From contig JAFUZD010000059.1 in assembly GCA_017476785.1 (NCBI GenBank), positions 1 through 64,000 on the forward strand: DNA of 64,000 nucleotides, read 5' to 3'. This DNA comes from Prevotella sp. GTDB lineage: Bacteria; Bacteroidota; Bacteroidia; Bacteroidales; Bacteroidaceae. How positions within the stretch are numbered: the stretch's first letter is position 1; each line of letters opens with the position of its first letter. This document shows positions 1 to 8,899 of the stretch, piece by piece. The notes beneath the pieces were generated by a model. The model made no database searches, was not told where the DNA came from, and saw only the letters and a program-made list of their open reading frames with translations. The translations under genes and the position numbers were made by a program.

Positions 1-1
1 C

Positions 2-760
2 GGTATTGCTGAGACGGGCGACATCGTGGTCTGCACCAATGAAGGCAATGCAGACATGTCTACCTCGTGTCCCAAGCTGCACATTGCCGCCATCGGACTG
101 GAGAAGGTCATCCCCAACTACGACTGTCTGGCCGTGTTCCAGCGGATGCTCTGCCGCGCCGGCACCGGCCAGCCCACCACCACCTATACCAGCCACTTCC
201 GTAAGGCGCGCCCCACTGCCCATAAGATGCACATCATCCTCGTGGACAACGGGCGCAGCGAGTGGATTGCCAACGAAGAGCACTGGGAGGTGCTGAAGTG
301 CATCCGCTGTGGCTCGTGTATGAACACGTGCCCGGTCTACCGGCGCTCGGGCGGCTACAGCTACAGCTACTTCATCCCCGGCCCCGTGGGCATCAACCTC
401 GGTATGCTGCGCGACCGCAAGCAGCACTCGGGCAATGTCTCGGCCTGCACGCTCTGCCTCAGCTGTCAGTCGGTATGCCCGGTGAAAATCAATCTGGGCG
501 ACCAAGTGTACCAGTGGCGCCAGCAACTGGACGACTTCGGAACGGCCAATCCCGAGAAGAAACTGATGTGCCGGGGTATGTCGGTGCTCTTCGGCAGCAG
601 CGGCCTCTACAACGCTGCCACCCGAATGGCCCCGCTGGCCAACATCGTGCCCCCGTTCATTATGAACTCGAAGCTCAATCCGTGGGCCGAAGGCCACGAT
701 ATGATGAAGTTCCCCAAGAAACCATTCCACGCAATCTTTAAAGACATAGTAGAAAAATGA
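2..760 (+). CDS. lutB: Lactate utilization iron-sulfur protein LutB (5' partial)
   Basis: C-terminal part of the LutB component of the LutABC system that oxidises L-lactate to pyruvate. The reading frame is open to the left edge, so the start lies outside the window. Two ferredoxin-type 4Fe-4S clusters are visible: CIRCGSCMNTCP (about base 299 on) and CTLCLSCQSVCP (about base 448 on). Upstream is the conserved DUF162-type stretch with ETGDIVV and NEGNADMST. The stop overlaps the lutC start by 4 bases (ATGA), so translation is probably coupled. lutA would be expected upstream of the window. Function rests on family motifs and the lutC neighbour. Confidence 0.93.
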   Translation, partial: GIAETGDIVVCTNEGNADMSTSCPKLHIAAIGLEKVIPNYDCLAVFQRMLCRAGTGQPTTTYTSHFRKARPTAHKMHIILVDNGRSEWIANEEHWEVLKCIRCGSCMNTCPVYRRSGGYSYSYFIPGPVGINLGMLRDRKQHSGNVSACTLCLSCQSVCPVKINLGDQVYQWRQQLDDFGTANPEKKLMCRGMSVLFGSSGLYNAATRMAPLANIVPPFIMNSKLNPWAEGHDMMKFPKKPFHAIFKDIVEK

Positions 761-1344
761 GCAGCAAAGAAGATATACTGGCCAAATACAGAGCCAACGT
801 CAAGCAGAAGTATGATATGCCACGGCTGGACGACTTGCAGGGTATCACTTACCCCGAGCCCGTGGTGCAATTCATCAAGATGAGTGAGAGCGTAGGCGGA
901 CAGGTGATAGAAATCGACCCCGGACGCGACATCAACACGCTGGTACGCGAACTCTATCCCGATGCTAAGGAGATTGCTTCCAACCTGCCCGAGGTGACCA
1001 TTGCCACGCGCAACCCCGATACCGTGGGACGTGCACGCGACCTTAACGGCACCGACGTGGGCATCATCCGCGGCGTGTTCGGCGTGGCAGAGAACGGATG
1101 CATCTGGATTCCGCAGACAATGAAGGAGAAAGCCGTGTGCTTCATCTCAGAGAATCTGGTCATCCTGTTGCCGAAGAGCCAGATTGTGAACAATATGCAC
1201 GAGGCCTACCAGCGCATCGAGTTCAACGACTATGGCTACGGCACGTTCATCAGCGGCCCGTCGAAGACGGCCGACATCGCTCAGGTGCTCGTGATGGGTG
1301 CACAGGCGGCACGCTCGGTCACGGTGTTCCTCCTGCCTGAATAG
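757..1344 (+). CDS. lutC: Lactate utilization protein LutC (LUD domain)
   Basis: A 195-residue LUD/DUF162 protein, the usual length of LutC, the third part of the LutABC lactate-oxidising complex. The family's central motif is present as DVGIIRGVFGVAENG near residues 90-104, followed by a conserved hydrophobic core and a C-terminal GPSKTADI segment. The start overlaps the lutB stop by 4 bases. A hairpin terminator follows, shared with the convergent minus-strand operon. A second, more distant LUD protein lies at 39204-39875. The substrate is inferred from the family, not seen directly. Confidence 0.92.
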   Translation: MSSKEDILAKYRANVKQKYDMPRLDDLQGITYPEPVVQFIKMSESVGGQVIEIDPGRDINTLVRELYPDAKEIASNLPEVTIATRNPDTVGRARDLNGTDVGIIRGVFGVAENGCIWIPQTMKEKAVCFISENLVILLPKSQIVNNMHEAYQRIEFNDYGYGTFISGPSKTADIAQVLVMGAQAARSVTVFLLPE

Positions 1345-1378
1345 CAGCTACCTTTCCCCCGAAAGGGAAAAGACACCA

Positions 1379-1407
1379 AAAAGGCTCTCCCGAAAGGAGA
1401 GCCTTTT
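1379..1407. terminator. Bidirectional intrinsic terminator
   Basis: A perfect hairpin has arms AAAAGGCTCTCC / GGAGAGCCTTTT around a CGAAA loop, with A-rich and T-rich flanks on both sides. It sits between the convergent lutC gene (+) and the end of the minus-strand glycan operon, so it can stop transcription in both directions. Confidence 0.9.
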
Positions 1408-1415
1408 CTGTTTTC

Positions 1416-2318
1416 CTACTCCACGCAGAGCGAGTCAACGGCGTCGGCCACCACCCTGCTCCACTTGGCAGCCCCATCCGTATTGAGATGATCGGCATCG
1501 TAGAAGTCGGCCTCACTAAACCGCGCGTCGGCCGAAGCATCGACCACCAGTGCACCCGTGGCGCGACACGTGCGACGGACAAAGTCCAACTGCCGCCGGT
1601 CTACCTTATTAATATACGCACGCGCGACAGGAGCCTGCACCAGTACAAGCTGCACCCCGTGTCTGCGACACAGGCGGGCTATGCGTTGCAGCGTGGAGGC
1701 ATTGGCCGCAGCCGTCTGCCAGTCGCGGCAGCGATGACGCTCCACAGAGCGTGCGGCAGCCGCGTCGGTCAGGTCGGCCGGATTGCGGGTCTCGGCCACG
1801 TAGCTGCTGTTCCAGCCCAACGAGTCGCAGCTGTCGTCGCCCCCACGCATCAGTTTCTCGCGTGCTGCGCTCAGCGAGGCCAGTTCGAAACCATACCGAC
1901 TGAGCAGCGAATGCTTGGGATAGTGCATATACAGGCGGTAGTAGATACAGCGGAACCACTCCGTCTGCTCCAACGGTGGGTCAAAGAAATTAGAATTGTC
2001 GGCCACAAGCACCACCGTCTTCAAACGCGCGGCATCGGGCAGGAAGCGTTGCAGCAGCCACTCGTCGTATTCGAACGTCTGCGACACGTTGCACAGATTG
2101 TAGGCAGCAGTACCAAAGGCATCAGGCCGCAAGCCGAAAAGGCCGTGCGAGTTGCCCAACAGCAGCACCTCTACCCTGCCGGCATTCTGCTGCATCCACT
2201 GCTCCTTCTGCCGGTAGGAGTTGGGCAGAGAGCGCAGCAACAGCTCGGCACCGGCCAGCAGCACAACCATTGGCAACAAGAACAAGCCACAACGCAGGAT
2301 AAACTTCTTCATCGGCAT
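1416..2318 (-). CDS. SGNH-family O-acetylation partner protein
   Basis: A 300-residue membrane-anchored protein with one N-terminal transmembrane segment (residues about 6-29) and an SGNH/GDSL-hydrolase-like fold. The block-I motif is LLLGNSHG (Ser at about 57), and the C-terminal catalytic Asp/His motif is DADHLNTDG (about 274-282). It starts one base inside the stop codon of the MBOAT gene (TGATG), so the two are translationally coupled. By analogy with AlgI/AlgX, DltB/DltD and PatA/PatB, the MBOAT moves acyl groups across the membrane and this protein passes them to a glycan. The target glycan is unknown. A second in-frame ATG at 2312 is possible. Confidence 0.75.
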   Translation of the reverse strand: MPMKKFILRCGLFLLPMVVLLAGAELLLRSLPNSYRQKEQWMQQNAGRVEVLLLGNSHGLFGLRPDAFGTAAYNLCNVSQTFEYDEWLLQRFLPDAARLKTVVLVADNSNFFDPPLEQTEWFRCIYYRLYMHYPKHSLLSRYGFELASLSAAREKLMRGGDDSCDSLGWNSSYVAETRNPADLTDAAAARSVERHRCRDWQTAAANASTLQRIARLCRRHGVQLVLVQAPVARAYINKVDRRQLDFVRRTCRATGALVVDASADARFSEADFYDADHLNTDGAAKWSRVVADAVDSLCVE

Positions 2319-3730
2319 CAGAACTGGAAATAGATAAACGTCTGCTCCTCGCCCCGCATAAAGACGACGCAGCACAAAACGACATAGTAAATCATCCAGC
2401 GAACGGCCGGATGGCGAAGCCAGCCCACTGTCGGCAATTGCAGCACACAGGGGCGCCGACGCTGCAGCCATTCGGCCGTCAGCAACAGCACGCACCACAG
2501 GAGGGCCTGCTTGCCCACGCCCCATCCACCAGTCCCACCGGCCGTCAACATACGGGTCAGATAGCCTATCGCCTCGGGAATCGTGGCCGAGCGAAACAGC
2601 ACCCAGCCCACTGCCACGGCAGCAAACGTAAGCAGGATGCGAGGCAGCTCCCACCAGCTGGGCTCATCAGCCATCTGCCGGGCACGCTTCCCCGACAGGA
2701 TGGCAGGAATGAAAAACAGCGCGCTGTACGCCCCCCACGCCACAAAGGTCCAGTTGGCGCCGTGCCAGAGTCCGCTGAGCAGGAACACGCACAATGTGTT
2801 GCGTAGCGTCAGCCAGCGCGAGCCACGGCTGCCGCCCAGCGGGATATACACATAGTCGCGAAACCACGACATCAGCGAAATGTGCCAGCGTCGCCAGAAC
2901 TCGGCAGGAGTGCGGGAGAAGTATGGCAGTCGGAAGTTGTCGGACAGCCGGATGCCAAACAGGCGGGCCGTGCCGATGGCGATGTCGGAATAGCCGGAAA
3001 AGTCGCCATAGATCTGGAATGTGAACAGCAGCATCCCCAACAAGAGGGTCGGGCTGTCGGCCGTAGCCCAGTCGGTCCATATCTGATTGACGGCCAGCGC
3101 ACAGTTGTCGGCCACGACCACCTTCTTGAAGAATCCCCACAGGATGCGCTGCAGTCCCTCCACGGCCTCTGCATAGCAGAACGTGCGGGGGCGCAACAGC
3201 TGGGGCAGCAGATGCGTGGCGCGCTCGATAGGTCCCGCCACCAGCTGGGGGAAGAAGCTGATATAGGCTGCAAAGGCCACCGCATCGCGCGTGGCGGGAA
3301 TCTGCCGACGGTAGACATCGATGGTATAGCTGAGCGACTGGAAGGTATAGAAGCTGATGCCGACAGGCAAGATGAGCCGCAATGTAGGAATATCGGGATG
3401 ACCCCATCCGCAGGCCTGCATCAACCGATCCAGACTTTCGGCAAAGAAGCCGAGGTACTTGAAGCAGGCAAGAATGGCCACATTGAGCGCGATGTTACAT
3501 CCCGCAATGAGACGCCGGTGCCGTCCGCGCTCTATGAGGGGCCCGCTAAGATAGCTGCTCAGCGTGGTGACGACAATCAGGAACAGGAAGCGCCAGTCCC
3601 ACCAGCCATAGAACACGTAGCTGGCCAGCAGCACAAACAGGTTCTGCCAGCGCAGCCGCTGCGCCAATGCCCAGTAAATCAAGAACGTGATGGGCAGGAA
3701 GAGGAGGAAGGGCAGTGAGACGAACGACAT
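2318..3730 (-). CDS. MBOAT-family O-acyltransferase (AlgI-like)
   Basis: A 470-residue polytopic membrane protein of the MBOAT family, close in layout to AlgI. Hydrophobic segments run the full length. The signature region is SRTPAEFWRRWHISL (about 272-286), then FRDYVYIPLGGSRG, then LSGLWHGANW, where His323 is the conserved catalytic histidine. The family transfers acetyl or acyl groups across the inner membrane to extracellular polysaccharide. It sits directly upstream of its likely SGNH partner and directly downstream of the sugar aminotransferase gene (3 bases between), which points to modification of a surface glycan. Confidence 0.88.
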   Translation of the reverse strand: MSFVSLPFLLFLPITFLIYWALAQRLRWQNLFVLLASYVFYGWWDWRFLFLIVVTTLSSYLSGPLIERGRHRRLIAGCNIALNVAILACFKYLGFFAESLDRLMQACGWGHPDIPTLRLILPVGISFYTFQSLSYTIDVYRRQIPATRDAVAFAAYISFFPQLVAGPIERATHLLPQLLRPRTFCYAEAVEGLQRILWGFFKKVVVADNCALAVNQIWTDWATADSPTLLLGMLLFTFQIYGDFSGYSDIAIGTARLFGIRLSDNFRLPYFSRTPAEFWRRWHISLMSWFRDYVYIPLGGSRGSRWLTLRNTLCVFLLSGLWHGANWTFVAWGAYSALFFIPAILSGKRARQMADEPSWWELPRILLTFAAVAVGWVLFRSATIPEAIGYLTRMLTAGGTGGWGVGKQALLWCVLLLTAEWLQRRRPCVLQLPTVGWLRHPAVRWMIYYVVLCCVVFMRGEEQTFIYFQF

Positions 3731-3733
3731 AAA

Positions 3734-4918
3734 TCAGCTGAAGCGGTTTAGGCTTTCGACAACGGTCTCCACTTCGTCGTCTTTCATTGCTTGATGGCAC
3801 GGCAGGCTGAGTTCTTCGGCACTGAGCTGCTCCGTCACTGGGAGCGAGCGGTCGGCTGCCAGCGCACGGTAGCACTGCTGAAGGTGGGGCGGTATGGGAT
3901 AGTGCACTTGCGTCTCGATGCCACACGCCGCCAGATGTCGCTGCAGCTCGTCGCGCCGTTCGGAGAAGACGGGGAAGATGTGCCACACGCTGTCACGCGA
4001 GCACCGTGGGAGACGAATGAGCGGATTGTTGATGGCTCGCTGATAGAAGGCGGCCACCTCCTTACGCCGCCGGTTGTCAGCATCGAGATGCTGCAGCTTC
4101 ACGTCGAGCATTGCTGCCTGCAACTCGTCCATCCGCGAATTACGCCCTCGCAGCGGACAGACGTATTTCTCGGCATAGCCGTAGTTGCCCAACTGACGCA
4201 CCACGGTCGCCAACCGGTCGTCGTTGGTTGTCACGGCTCCGCCGTCGCCCAGTGCGCCCAGATTCTTGCCGGGATAGAAGCTGTGGCCGGCAGCATCGCC
4301 GAGCGCTCCGGTCTTTTCAAATGGAGAGGCAGCCCCCTCCAAACTTCCCCGAGGGGAGGCTTTCAGCAATAGCTCCTCCCCCTCGGGGGAGGCAGGGAGG
4401 GGGGCTTCGCTATACGTGCATCCCTGCGCCTGTGCATTGTCTTCTATCAGTTTCAAGTTATATTGCTGGCAGATGTTGCCAATGCGCTCGGTATAGGCAC
4501 AACGCCCATACAGATGCACCAGCATCAGCGCACGGGTACGCGGAGTAATCGCCGCTTCTATCTGTGCGTCGTCTATCTGGAGCGTTTCGGCCGAAGGCTC
4601 CACCAACACGGGGCGCAAGCCGCACTCAGTGATGGCAAGTATAGAGGCAATGAATGTATTGGCCGGGACGATGACCTCGTCACCCTCGCACATCACCCCC
4701 AGCTCTATATAGCCGCGCAGTATCAGCGTCAGCGCATCGAGCCCATTGCCGCAAGCGACGCAATGGCGCGTTCCGATATAGTCGGCATAGTGCTGTTCAA
4801 ACCGGCGCGTGGCTTCCCCCTTAAGATACCAACCGCTGCGCAGCACGTCGTCGATGGCCGCACGCAATTCGGAATCATAGGCCGCATTGATTCGTTTCAA
4901 GTCCAGATATCTAATCAT
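3734..4918 (-). CDS. DegT/DnrJ-family sugar aminotransferase (FdtB/QdtB-like) with a repeat-derived insertion
   Basis: PLP-dependent aminotransferase of the DegT/DnrJ/EryC1/StrS family. Visible motifs are VACGNGLDAL (about 54-63), VPANTFIAS, LIEDNAQAQG and FYPGKNLGALGDGG, with Lys218 the Schiff-base lysine. Next to a 3,4-ketoisomerase and RmlB, it most likely makes dTDP-3-amino-3,6-dideoxy sugars (FdtB or QdtB type). The start at 4918 gives an ATGA overlap with the upstream gene and a normal family N-terminus (MIRYLDLK); an ATG at 4927 also exists. Residues about 170-201 are extra compared with the family and are encoded by a C/G-rich palindromic repeat, placed just before the active-site lysine segment. 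Whether the enzyme still works is unknown. Confidence 0.88.
   Translation of the reverse strand: MIRYLDLKRINAAYDSELRAAIDDVLRSGWYLKGEATRRFEQHYADYIGTRHCVACGNGLDALTLILRGYIELGVMCEGDEVIVPANTFIASILAITECGLRPVLVEPSAETLQIDDAQIEAAITPRTRALMLVHLYGRCAYTERIGNICQQYNLKLIEDNAQAQGCTYSEAPLPASPEGEELLLKASPRGSLEGAASPFEKTGALGDAAGHSFYPGKNLGALGDGGAVTTNDDRLATVVRQLGNYGYAEKYVCPLRGRNSRMDELQAAMLDVKLQHLDADNRRRKEVAAFYQRAINNPLIRLPRCSRDSVWHIFPVFSERRDELQRHLAACGIETQVHYPIPPHLQQCYRALAADRSLPVTEQLSAEELSLPCHQAMKDDEVETVVESLNRFS
4330..4407. repeat. C/G-rich palindromic repeat inserted in frame in the aminotransferase gene
   Basis: Two inverted arms are visible: an outer pair AGCCCCCTCC / GGAGGGGGGCT and inner hairpins TTCCCCGAGGGGA and CCCCCTCGGGGG. 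The same CCTCCCC/GGGGAGG vocabulary occurs between genes at 13382-13510 and in the xseA start at 13574-13602. It adds about 30 codons and keeps the frame open. Confidence 0.75.
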
Positions 4919-5856
4919 AATGTCCATTCGTAGGTGTCGTAACAGATGCCGCGCGCACCGAAACCTTCCTTCTGATAAATCAGTTGTTCGTTCAGTTCCT
5001 CGCCGTGCTCTTCGGTCGACTTGCCGAAATCAAAGAAGGGAACGTCAGTCAGCGCGCGGTTGATTAGCTCGTCGAACAGCAAGTCGAGTGCGTGGAGCCG
5101 CTTGCCGTCGGGGGTAGAGGCGATATACTGCGAATGGGCCACTTGGGGCGTCAGATAGACAACGCTCCCGCCGACGGGCACCCGTTGCGCATCGTAAGCC
5201 ATCCATAGCCGTATCTGCGCTGGAAAACGGCCGTGCAGCAGTTCCAGTTCTTCCTGCGTATGCACCGGACGCAAGCCATACTTCACGCGGAGGTTGTCGG
5301 CCAGCATCTGCCAGAAGGCTGCATAGTCGTCGCTCTCTGCGATGCTGATACCCGCCGCGGCAGCTTGCTTTGCGCCCGACAGACGGATGCGATACCACGG
5401 CAACTTGCTCGTCTGAACGATGCACGACGAGATTTCGCGCGCCGTATGGCGGGCATTGCATACGCGAAACAGCGCGTACAGGTCTTCCTCTGCCGGCTGA
5501 CGCTGATAAATCCACGGAACCGGGCGATAGACGACGCGACGGAAGCCCGCAGCGCGCAGATAGTCATTGATGGCTCCGAACATCACCAGTGAGTCGGCTG
5601 CCGTCACCCGACTGCCCATCACCAGTCCGCCGTAGGTCAGTCCGCCGTGCGATACCAATGTCTCGCCGTCGGCATTGGCGGGCAACAGGGCATAGAGTCT
5701 GCCGCGCCGAAAGACCATCAACGAGAAATCCGCAAAGCGGTCGGCGTGGTAGTCCATATAGTCGCGGTCGAAGAGGAACGTGCCGTTCTTCGACTGCGCA
5801 ACGAACTGATTCCACGCTGCGCGCATTGCGGATGTGTATCGCTTTATTTCAAACAT
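4915..5856 (-). CDS. FemAB/GNAT-like acyltransferase
   Basis: A 313-residue soluble protein resembling the FemAB-like group of the GNAT superfamily: an N-terminal half with LFDRDYMDYHADRF and a C-terminal half with YIASTPDGKRLHALD, then FFDFGKSTEEHGEELN. Proteins of this type transfer acyl or aminoacyl groups. Lying between the ketoisomerase and aminotransferase genes, it is a candidate for acylating the amino sugar that they make, in place of the FdtC/QdtC-type acetyltransferase, which is not seen here. It overlaps the 3' end of the ketoisomerase gene by 13 bases and the aminotransferase start by 4. The substrate is inference. Confidence 0.65.
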   Translation of the reverse strand: MFEIKRYTSAMRAAWNQFVAQSKNGTFLFDRDYMDYHADRFADFSLMVFRRGRLYALLPANADGETLVSHGGLTYGGLVMGSRVTAADSLVMFGAINDYLRAAGFRRVVYRPVPWIYQRQPAEEDLYALFRVCNARHTAREISSCIVQTSKLPWYRIRLSGAKQAAAAGISIAESDDYAAFWQMLADNLRVKYGLRPVHTQEELELLHGRFPAQIRLWMAYDAQRVPVGGSVVYLTPQVAHSQYIASTPDGKRLHALDLLFDELINRALTDVPFFDFGKSTEEHGEELNEQLIYQKEGFGARGICYDTYEWTL

Positions 5857-6260
5857 TGTTTCTTATAGGCCAGAAACTCGTCGTAGTCCTCTATATAGTC
5901 GTCGGCCTCGTAGGGCTCAGACGCCAGCACGAGGCACACGGCGCCGCTGGAGAAGTCGTCGAGCGTACGCCAGATTCCTGTCTCGATAATCAGTCCCTGA
6001 TAGGGATGGTTGAGCAAGAAGGTGCGCCGCTCCTCGCCGTCGTCCAGCGTCACGTGGAAACTGCCGCTCACCGCGATGAGCAGCTGTTTCAGCTTCTTGT
6101 GGGCGTGGCCTCCCCTACTCTCCCCTCCCGGGACGTCATATACCCAGTAGGCACGGGCTATCTTGAACGGCACGTCGGTCAGTTCTTCTACGACAGAGAG
6201 GTTGCCGCGGCGGTCCTCCACTTTCTTGATGTTGATAATCTTAGCCTCTGAGACTTTCAT
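5844..6260 (-). CDS. dTDP-sugar 3,4-ketoisomerase (FdtA/QdtA family)
   Basis: A 138-residue cupin of the FdtA/QdtA/WxcM-like family, at the family's normal length. Conserved features are [10 protein letters not shown] near residues 16-25, [19 protein letters not shown] with the active-site histidines, and [13 protein letters not shown] near the end. The enzyme isomerises dTDP-4-keto-6-deoxyglucose to the 3-keto form, which the adjacent aminotransferase would aminate. Whether the product is the galacto (Fuc3N) or gluco (Qui3N) isomer cannot be told by eye. The start overlaps purT by 20 bases. Confidence 0.9.
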   Translation of the reverse strand: MKVSEAKIINIKKVEDRRGNLSVVEELTDVPFKIARAYWVYDVPGGESRGGHAHKKLKQLLIAVSGSFHVTLDDGEERRTFLLNHPYQGLIIETGIWRTLDDFSSGAVCLVLASEPYEADDYIEDYDEFLAYKKQCLK

Positions 6261-7428
6261 ACGGGTCGGTTCCTAAAACAGTTTTTGCCAGCCGCTTGGC
6301 TTTGTCGCGCAGGGCATTCACGTCGTCGCCCACTTCGCCGTAGCACAGCACCACGCCCATCCGGCGTCCTATGTGGGCTTCGGGCTTGCCGAAGATGCGG
6401 ACACGCGTATGGTCCTCGGTCAGTGCTTCGGTCAGCTGATAGTCCAGCGGTCCCTGCTTCTCTTCGGGCGAGAGGATGACGGCCGAGGCTCCGGCGTGCT
6501 CCAGATGGATGCCGGCAATGGGCAGTCCCATCACTGCGCGGAAGTGGAGTTCAAACTCCGAGAGGTTGGTGGTGTGGCCCAGTGTCACCATTCCCGTGTC
6601 GTGGGGCCGCGGCGAGAGTTCCGAGAAGATAACTTCGCCCTGCTTCGTCAGGAAGAATTCCACGCCCCAGATGCCGGCACCGGTCAGTGCGCGCGTCACT
6701 TCGTCGGCCATCCGCTGCGCCTGCTTCAGTGCCTCGTCGCTAATCTTGTAGGGCTGCCAGCTCTCCCGATAGTCGCCGCCTTTCTGCACGTTGCCGATGG
6801 GCGGGCAGAACAGCGGGGGGCCGTTCTTCTGCGTGACGGTCAGCAAAGTGAACTCACTGTCAAAGTCGATGAATTCCTCGATGATGACCTCCTTCACATC
6901 GCCGCGCGAGCCCTCCATCGCTTCGTTGAAAGCCTGTTGCAGCTCGCCGTCGTTGTGTACATAGCTCTGCCCGTGGCCGCTCGACGACATCAGCGGCTTC
7001 ACCACGCAGGGGAAGCCAATCTCGTCGGCTGCGCGCTTGAACTCGTCGAACGTCTTGGCATAGAAATATTTGGCCGTGCGCAGTCCCAGCTCGCGCGAGG
7101 CGAGGTCGCGGATGGCGCGGCGGTTCATCGTGAAGTTGACGGCACGGGCCGAGGGCGTCACCTGTATGCCCTGCTCCTCGAAGGCGAAGAGGCGTTCGGT
7201 GCGGATAGCCTCTATCTCCGGCACGATGATGTCGGGACGGTGTTTCTTCACCACTGCCTCCAGCGCGTCGCCGTCGAGCATTGAGAACACTTCGCGCTCG
7301 TCGGCCACTTGCATTGCCGGCGCGTTGTCATAGCGGTCGCAAGCCACCACGTAGGCGCCAGCCCGCTTGGCTGCAATCACAAACTCCTTACCGAGCTCGC
7401 CACTGCCTAAAAGCAATATCTTCTTCAT
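6241..7428 (-). CDS. purT: Phosphoribosylglycinamide formyltransferase 2 (PurT)
   Basis: A 395-residue ATP-grasp enzyme that makes formyl-GAR from GAR, formate and ATP in purine synthesis. The N-terminal pre-ATP-grasp domain opens with [21 protein letters not shown] follows, then the ATP-grasp core with [15 protein letters not shown] and the metal-binding region [27 protein letters not shown]. Length and motifs match PurT throughout. It is embedded in a sugar-nucleotide gene run and overlaps the ketoisomerase gene by 20 bases, so the purine gene appears co-transcribed with glycan genes. Confidence 0.96.
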   Translation of the reverse strand: MKKILLLGSGELGKEFVIAAKRAGAYVVACDRYDNAPAMQVADEREVFSMLDGDALEAVVKKHRPDIIVPEIEAIRTERLFAFEEQGIQVTPSARAVNFTMNRRAIRDLASRELGLRTAKYFYAKTFDEFKRAADEIGFPCVVKPLMSSSGHGQSYVHNDGELQQAFNEAMEGSRGDVKEVIIEEFIDFDSEFTLLTVTQKNGPPLFCPPIGNVQKGGDYRESWQPYKISDEALKQAQRMADEVTRALTGAGIWGVEFFLTKQGEVIFSELSPRPHDTGMVTLGHTTNLSEFELHFRAVMGLPIAGIHLEHAGASAVILSPEEKQGPLDYQLTEALTEDHTRVRIFGKPEAHIGRRMGVVLCYGEVGDDVNALRDKAKRLAKTVLGTDPYESLRG

Positions 7429-7450
7429 AATTCTTTCGTTATCTTCGTTG

Positions 7451-7750
7451 TCACTGTTTTCTTGTTCGCACTATCAGTTGCCACTCGGGCGTGACGGCCA
7501 GCCGGCGCAGGCATTGGTTGATGCGCTCCAGCATCGCCTCGGGCTCGAGGTTGCGCTCGGCAGCCAGTTCGCCCAGCCCCAGCTGTTCTTCGCCGAAGAG
7601 GCCGAAGTAGTGGACGACAGCCTCCTCGTCCTCTGCCTCGAGCAGATGGAGCAGGTGTTCCATATAGTGCTCCGTCTTGTCCGATACGGTCTCGGGCTGC
7701 ATCCCCATCTTGACGAGGAACGTCCGCAGCTCTCGTGTCAGTTGGTCCAT
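7451..7750 (-). CDS. Small acidic protein of unknown function
   Basis: A 99-residue protein with no transmembrane segment, rich in Glu and Leu, probably helical (for example [18 protein letters not shown] at about 28-45). It lies 3 bases after rmlB and 22 bases before purT, in the same direction, and its codon use is like the neighbours. An alternative frame over 7425-7820 is open too but overlaps rmlB and is poorer. I do not recognise the family. Confidence 0.65.
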   Translation of the reverse strand: MDQLTRELRTFLVKMGMQPETVSDKTEHYMEHLLHLLEAEDEEAVVHYFGLFGEEQLGLGELAAERNLEPEAMLERINQCLRRLAVTPEWQLIVRTRKQ

Positions 7751-7753
7751 CGC

Positions 7754-8890
7754 TTAGCGGTTGGCATACATCTGCTCGTAATATTTCTCGTAGTCGCCGC
7801 TGGTGATGTTGTCCAGCCACTCTTGATGGTCCAGATACCAGCGCACGGTCTTCTCGATGCCCTCCTCAAACTGGAGACTGGGCTCCCAGCCCAGCTCGCG
7901 CTGCAGCTTGCTGGAGTCGATGGCATAGCGCAGGTCGTGGCCGGCACGGTCGGTGACGAAGGTTATCAGGTCCTCGTCAGCCCCCTCGGGACGGCCCAGC
8001 AGGCGGTCTACGGTCTTGATGACCACCCGGATGATGTCGATGTTCTTCCACTCGTTGAAGCCGCCGATGTTGTAGGTCTCGGCCGTCTTTCCCTCGTGGA
8101 AGATGAGGTCGATGGCACGGGCGTGGTCCTCGACGAACAGCCAGTCGCGCACGTTCTCGCCCTTGCCATAGACCGGCAGCGGCTTGCGGTTGCGGATATT
8201 GTTGATGAAGAGCGGGATGAGCTTCTCGGGAAACTGGTAAGGTCCATAGTTGTTCGAGCAGTTGGTCACGACGACGGGCATCCCGTAGGTATCGTGGAAG
8301 GCGCGCACAAAGTGGTCGCTCGATGCCTTCGAGGCCGAATAGGGAGAGTGAGGATTGTACTTCGTGGTCTCGAGGAAGAACTGGTCGCCGTAGGCCAAGT
8401 GGTGCTCCGAGCTGCTGGCCGTGGTGGTGAAGGGCGGCTCGATGCCCTCGGGATGCGTCAGTTCCAGTGCGCCGTACACCTCGTCGGTAGAGATGTGGTA
8501 GAAGCGCTTGCCCTCATACTTCTCCGGCAGACTCTCCCAGTAGAGCTTGGCAGCCTGCAGCAGGCTGAGCGTACCCATCACGTTGGTGCGGGCAAAGGTG
8601 AAGGGGTCTTTAATCGAGCGGTCCACGTGGCTCTCGGCCGCGAGGTGGATGATGCCGTCCACTTTCTTGTCCTGCATCAGCTGATAGAAGGCGTCAAAGT
8701 CGCAGATGTCCATCTTGACGAACTCATAGTTGGGCTTCTGCTCAACGTCCTTCAGGTTGGCCAGATTGCCCGCATAGGTCAGCTTGTCCAGATTGATGAT
8801 GTGATACTCGGGATACTTGTTCACGAACAGGCGCACCACGTGACTTCCTATGAAGCCTGCGCCACCTGTAATCACGATTGTACGTTTCAT
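7754..8890 (-). CDS. rmlB: dTDP-glucose 4,6-dehydratase
   Basis: A 378-residue extended SDR enzyme that converts dTDP-glucose to dTDP-4-keto-6-deoxyglucose. The NAD-binding motif GGAGFIGSH is at about 9-17, the catalytic Thr-Asp-Glu in HISTDEVYG at about 132-140, and YSASK (Tyr184, Lys188) follows. The inserted segment before YSASK is longer than in E. coli RmlB but is common in Bacteroidota homologues. It supplies the substrate for the ketoisomerase encoded about 1.5 kb downstream in the same operon. No rmlA was found in the window. Confidence 0.95.
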   Translation of the reverse strand: MKRTIVITGGAGFIGSHVVRLFVNKYPEYHIINLDKLTYAGNLANLKDVEQKPNYEFVKMDICDFDAFYQLMQDKKVDGIIHLAAESHVDRSIKDPFTFARTNVMGTLSLLQAAKLYWESLPEKYEGKRFYHISTDEVYGALELTHPEGIEPPFTTTASSSEHHLAYGDQFFLETTKYNPHSPYSASKASSDHFVRAFHDTYGMPVVVTNCSNNYGPYQFPEKLIPLFINNIRNRKPLPVYGKGENVRDWLFVEDHARAIDLIFHEGKTAETYNIGGFNEWKNIDIIRVVIKTVDRLLGRPEGADEDLITFVTDRAGHDLRYAIDSSKLQRELGWEPSLQFEEGIEKTVRWYLDHQEWLDNITSGDYEKYYEQMYANR

Positions 8891-8899
8891 ACTCAGTCT

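Noticed and set aside
7425..7820. A 131-codon alternative frame over the rmlB-purT junction
   Set aside because: It overlaps the end of rmlB by more than 60 bases; the 99-residue frame fits the gap and spacing better.
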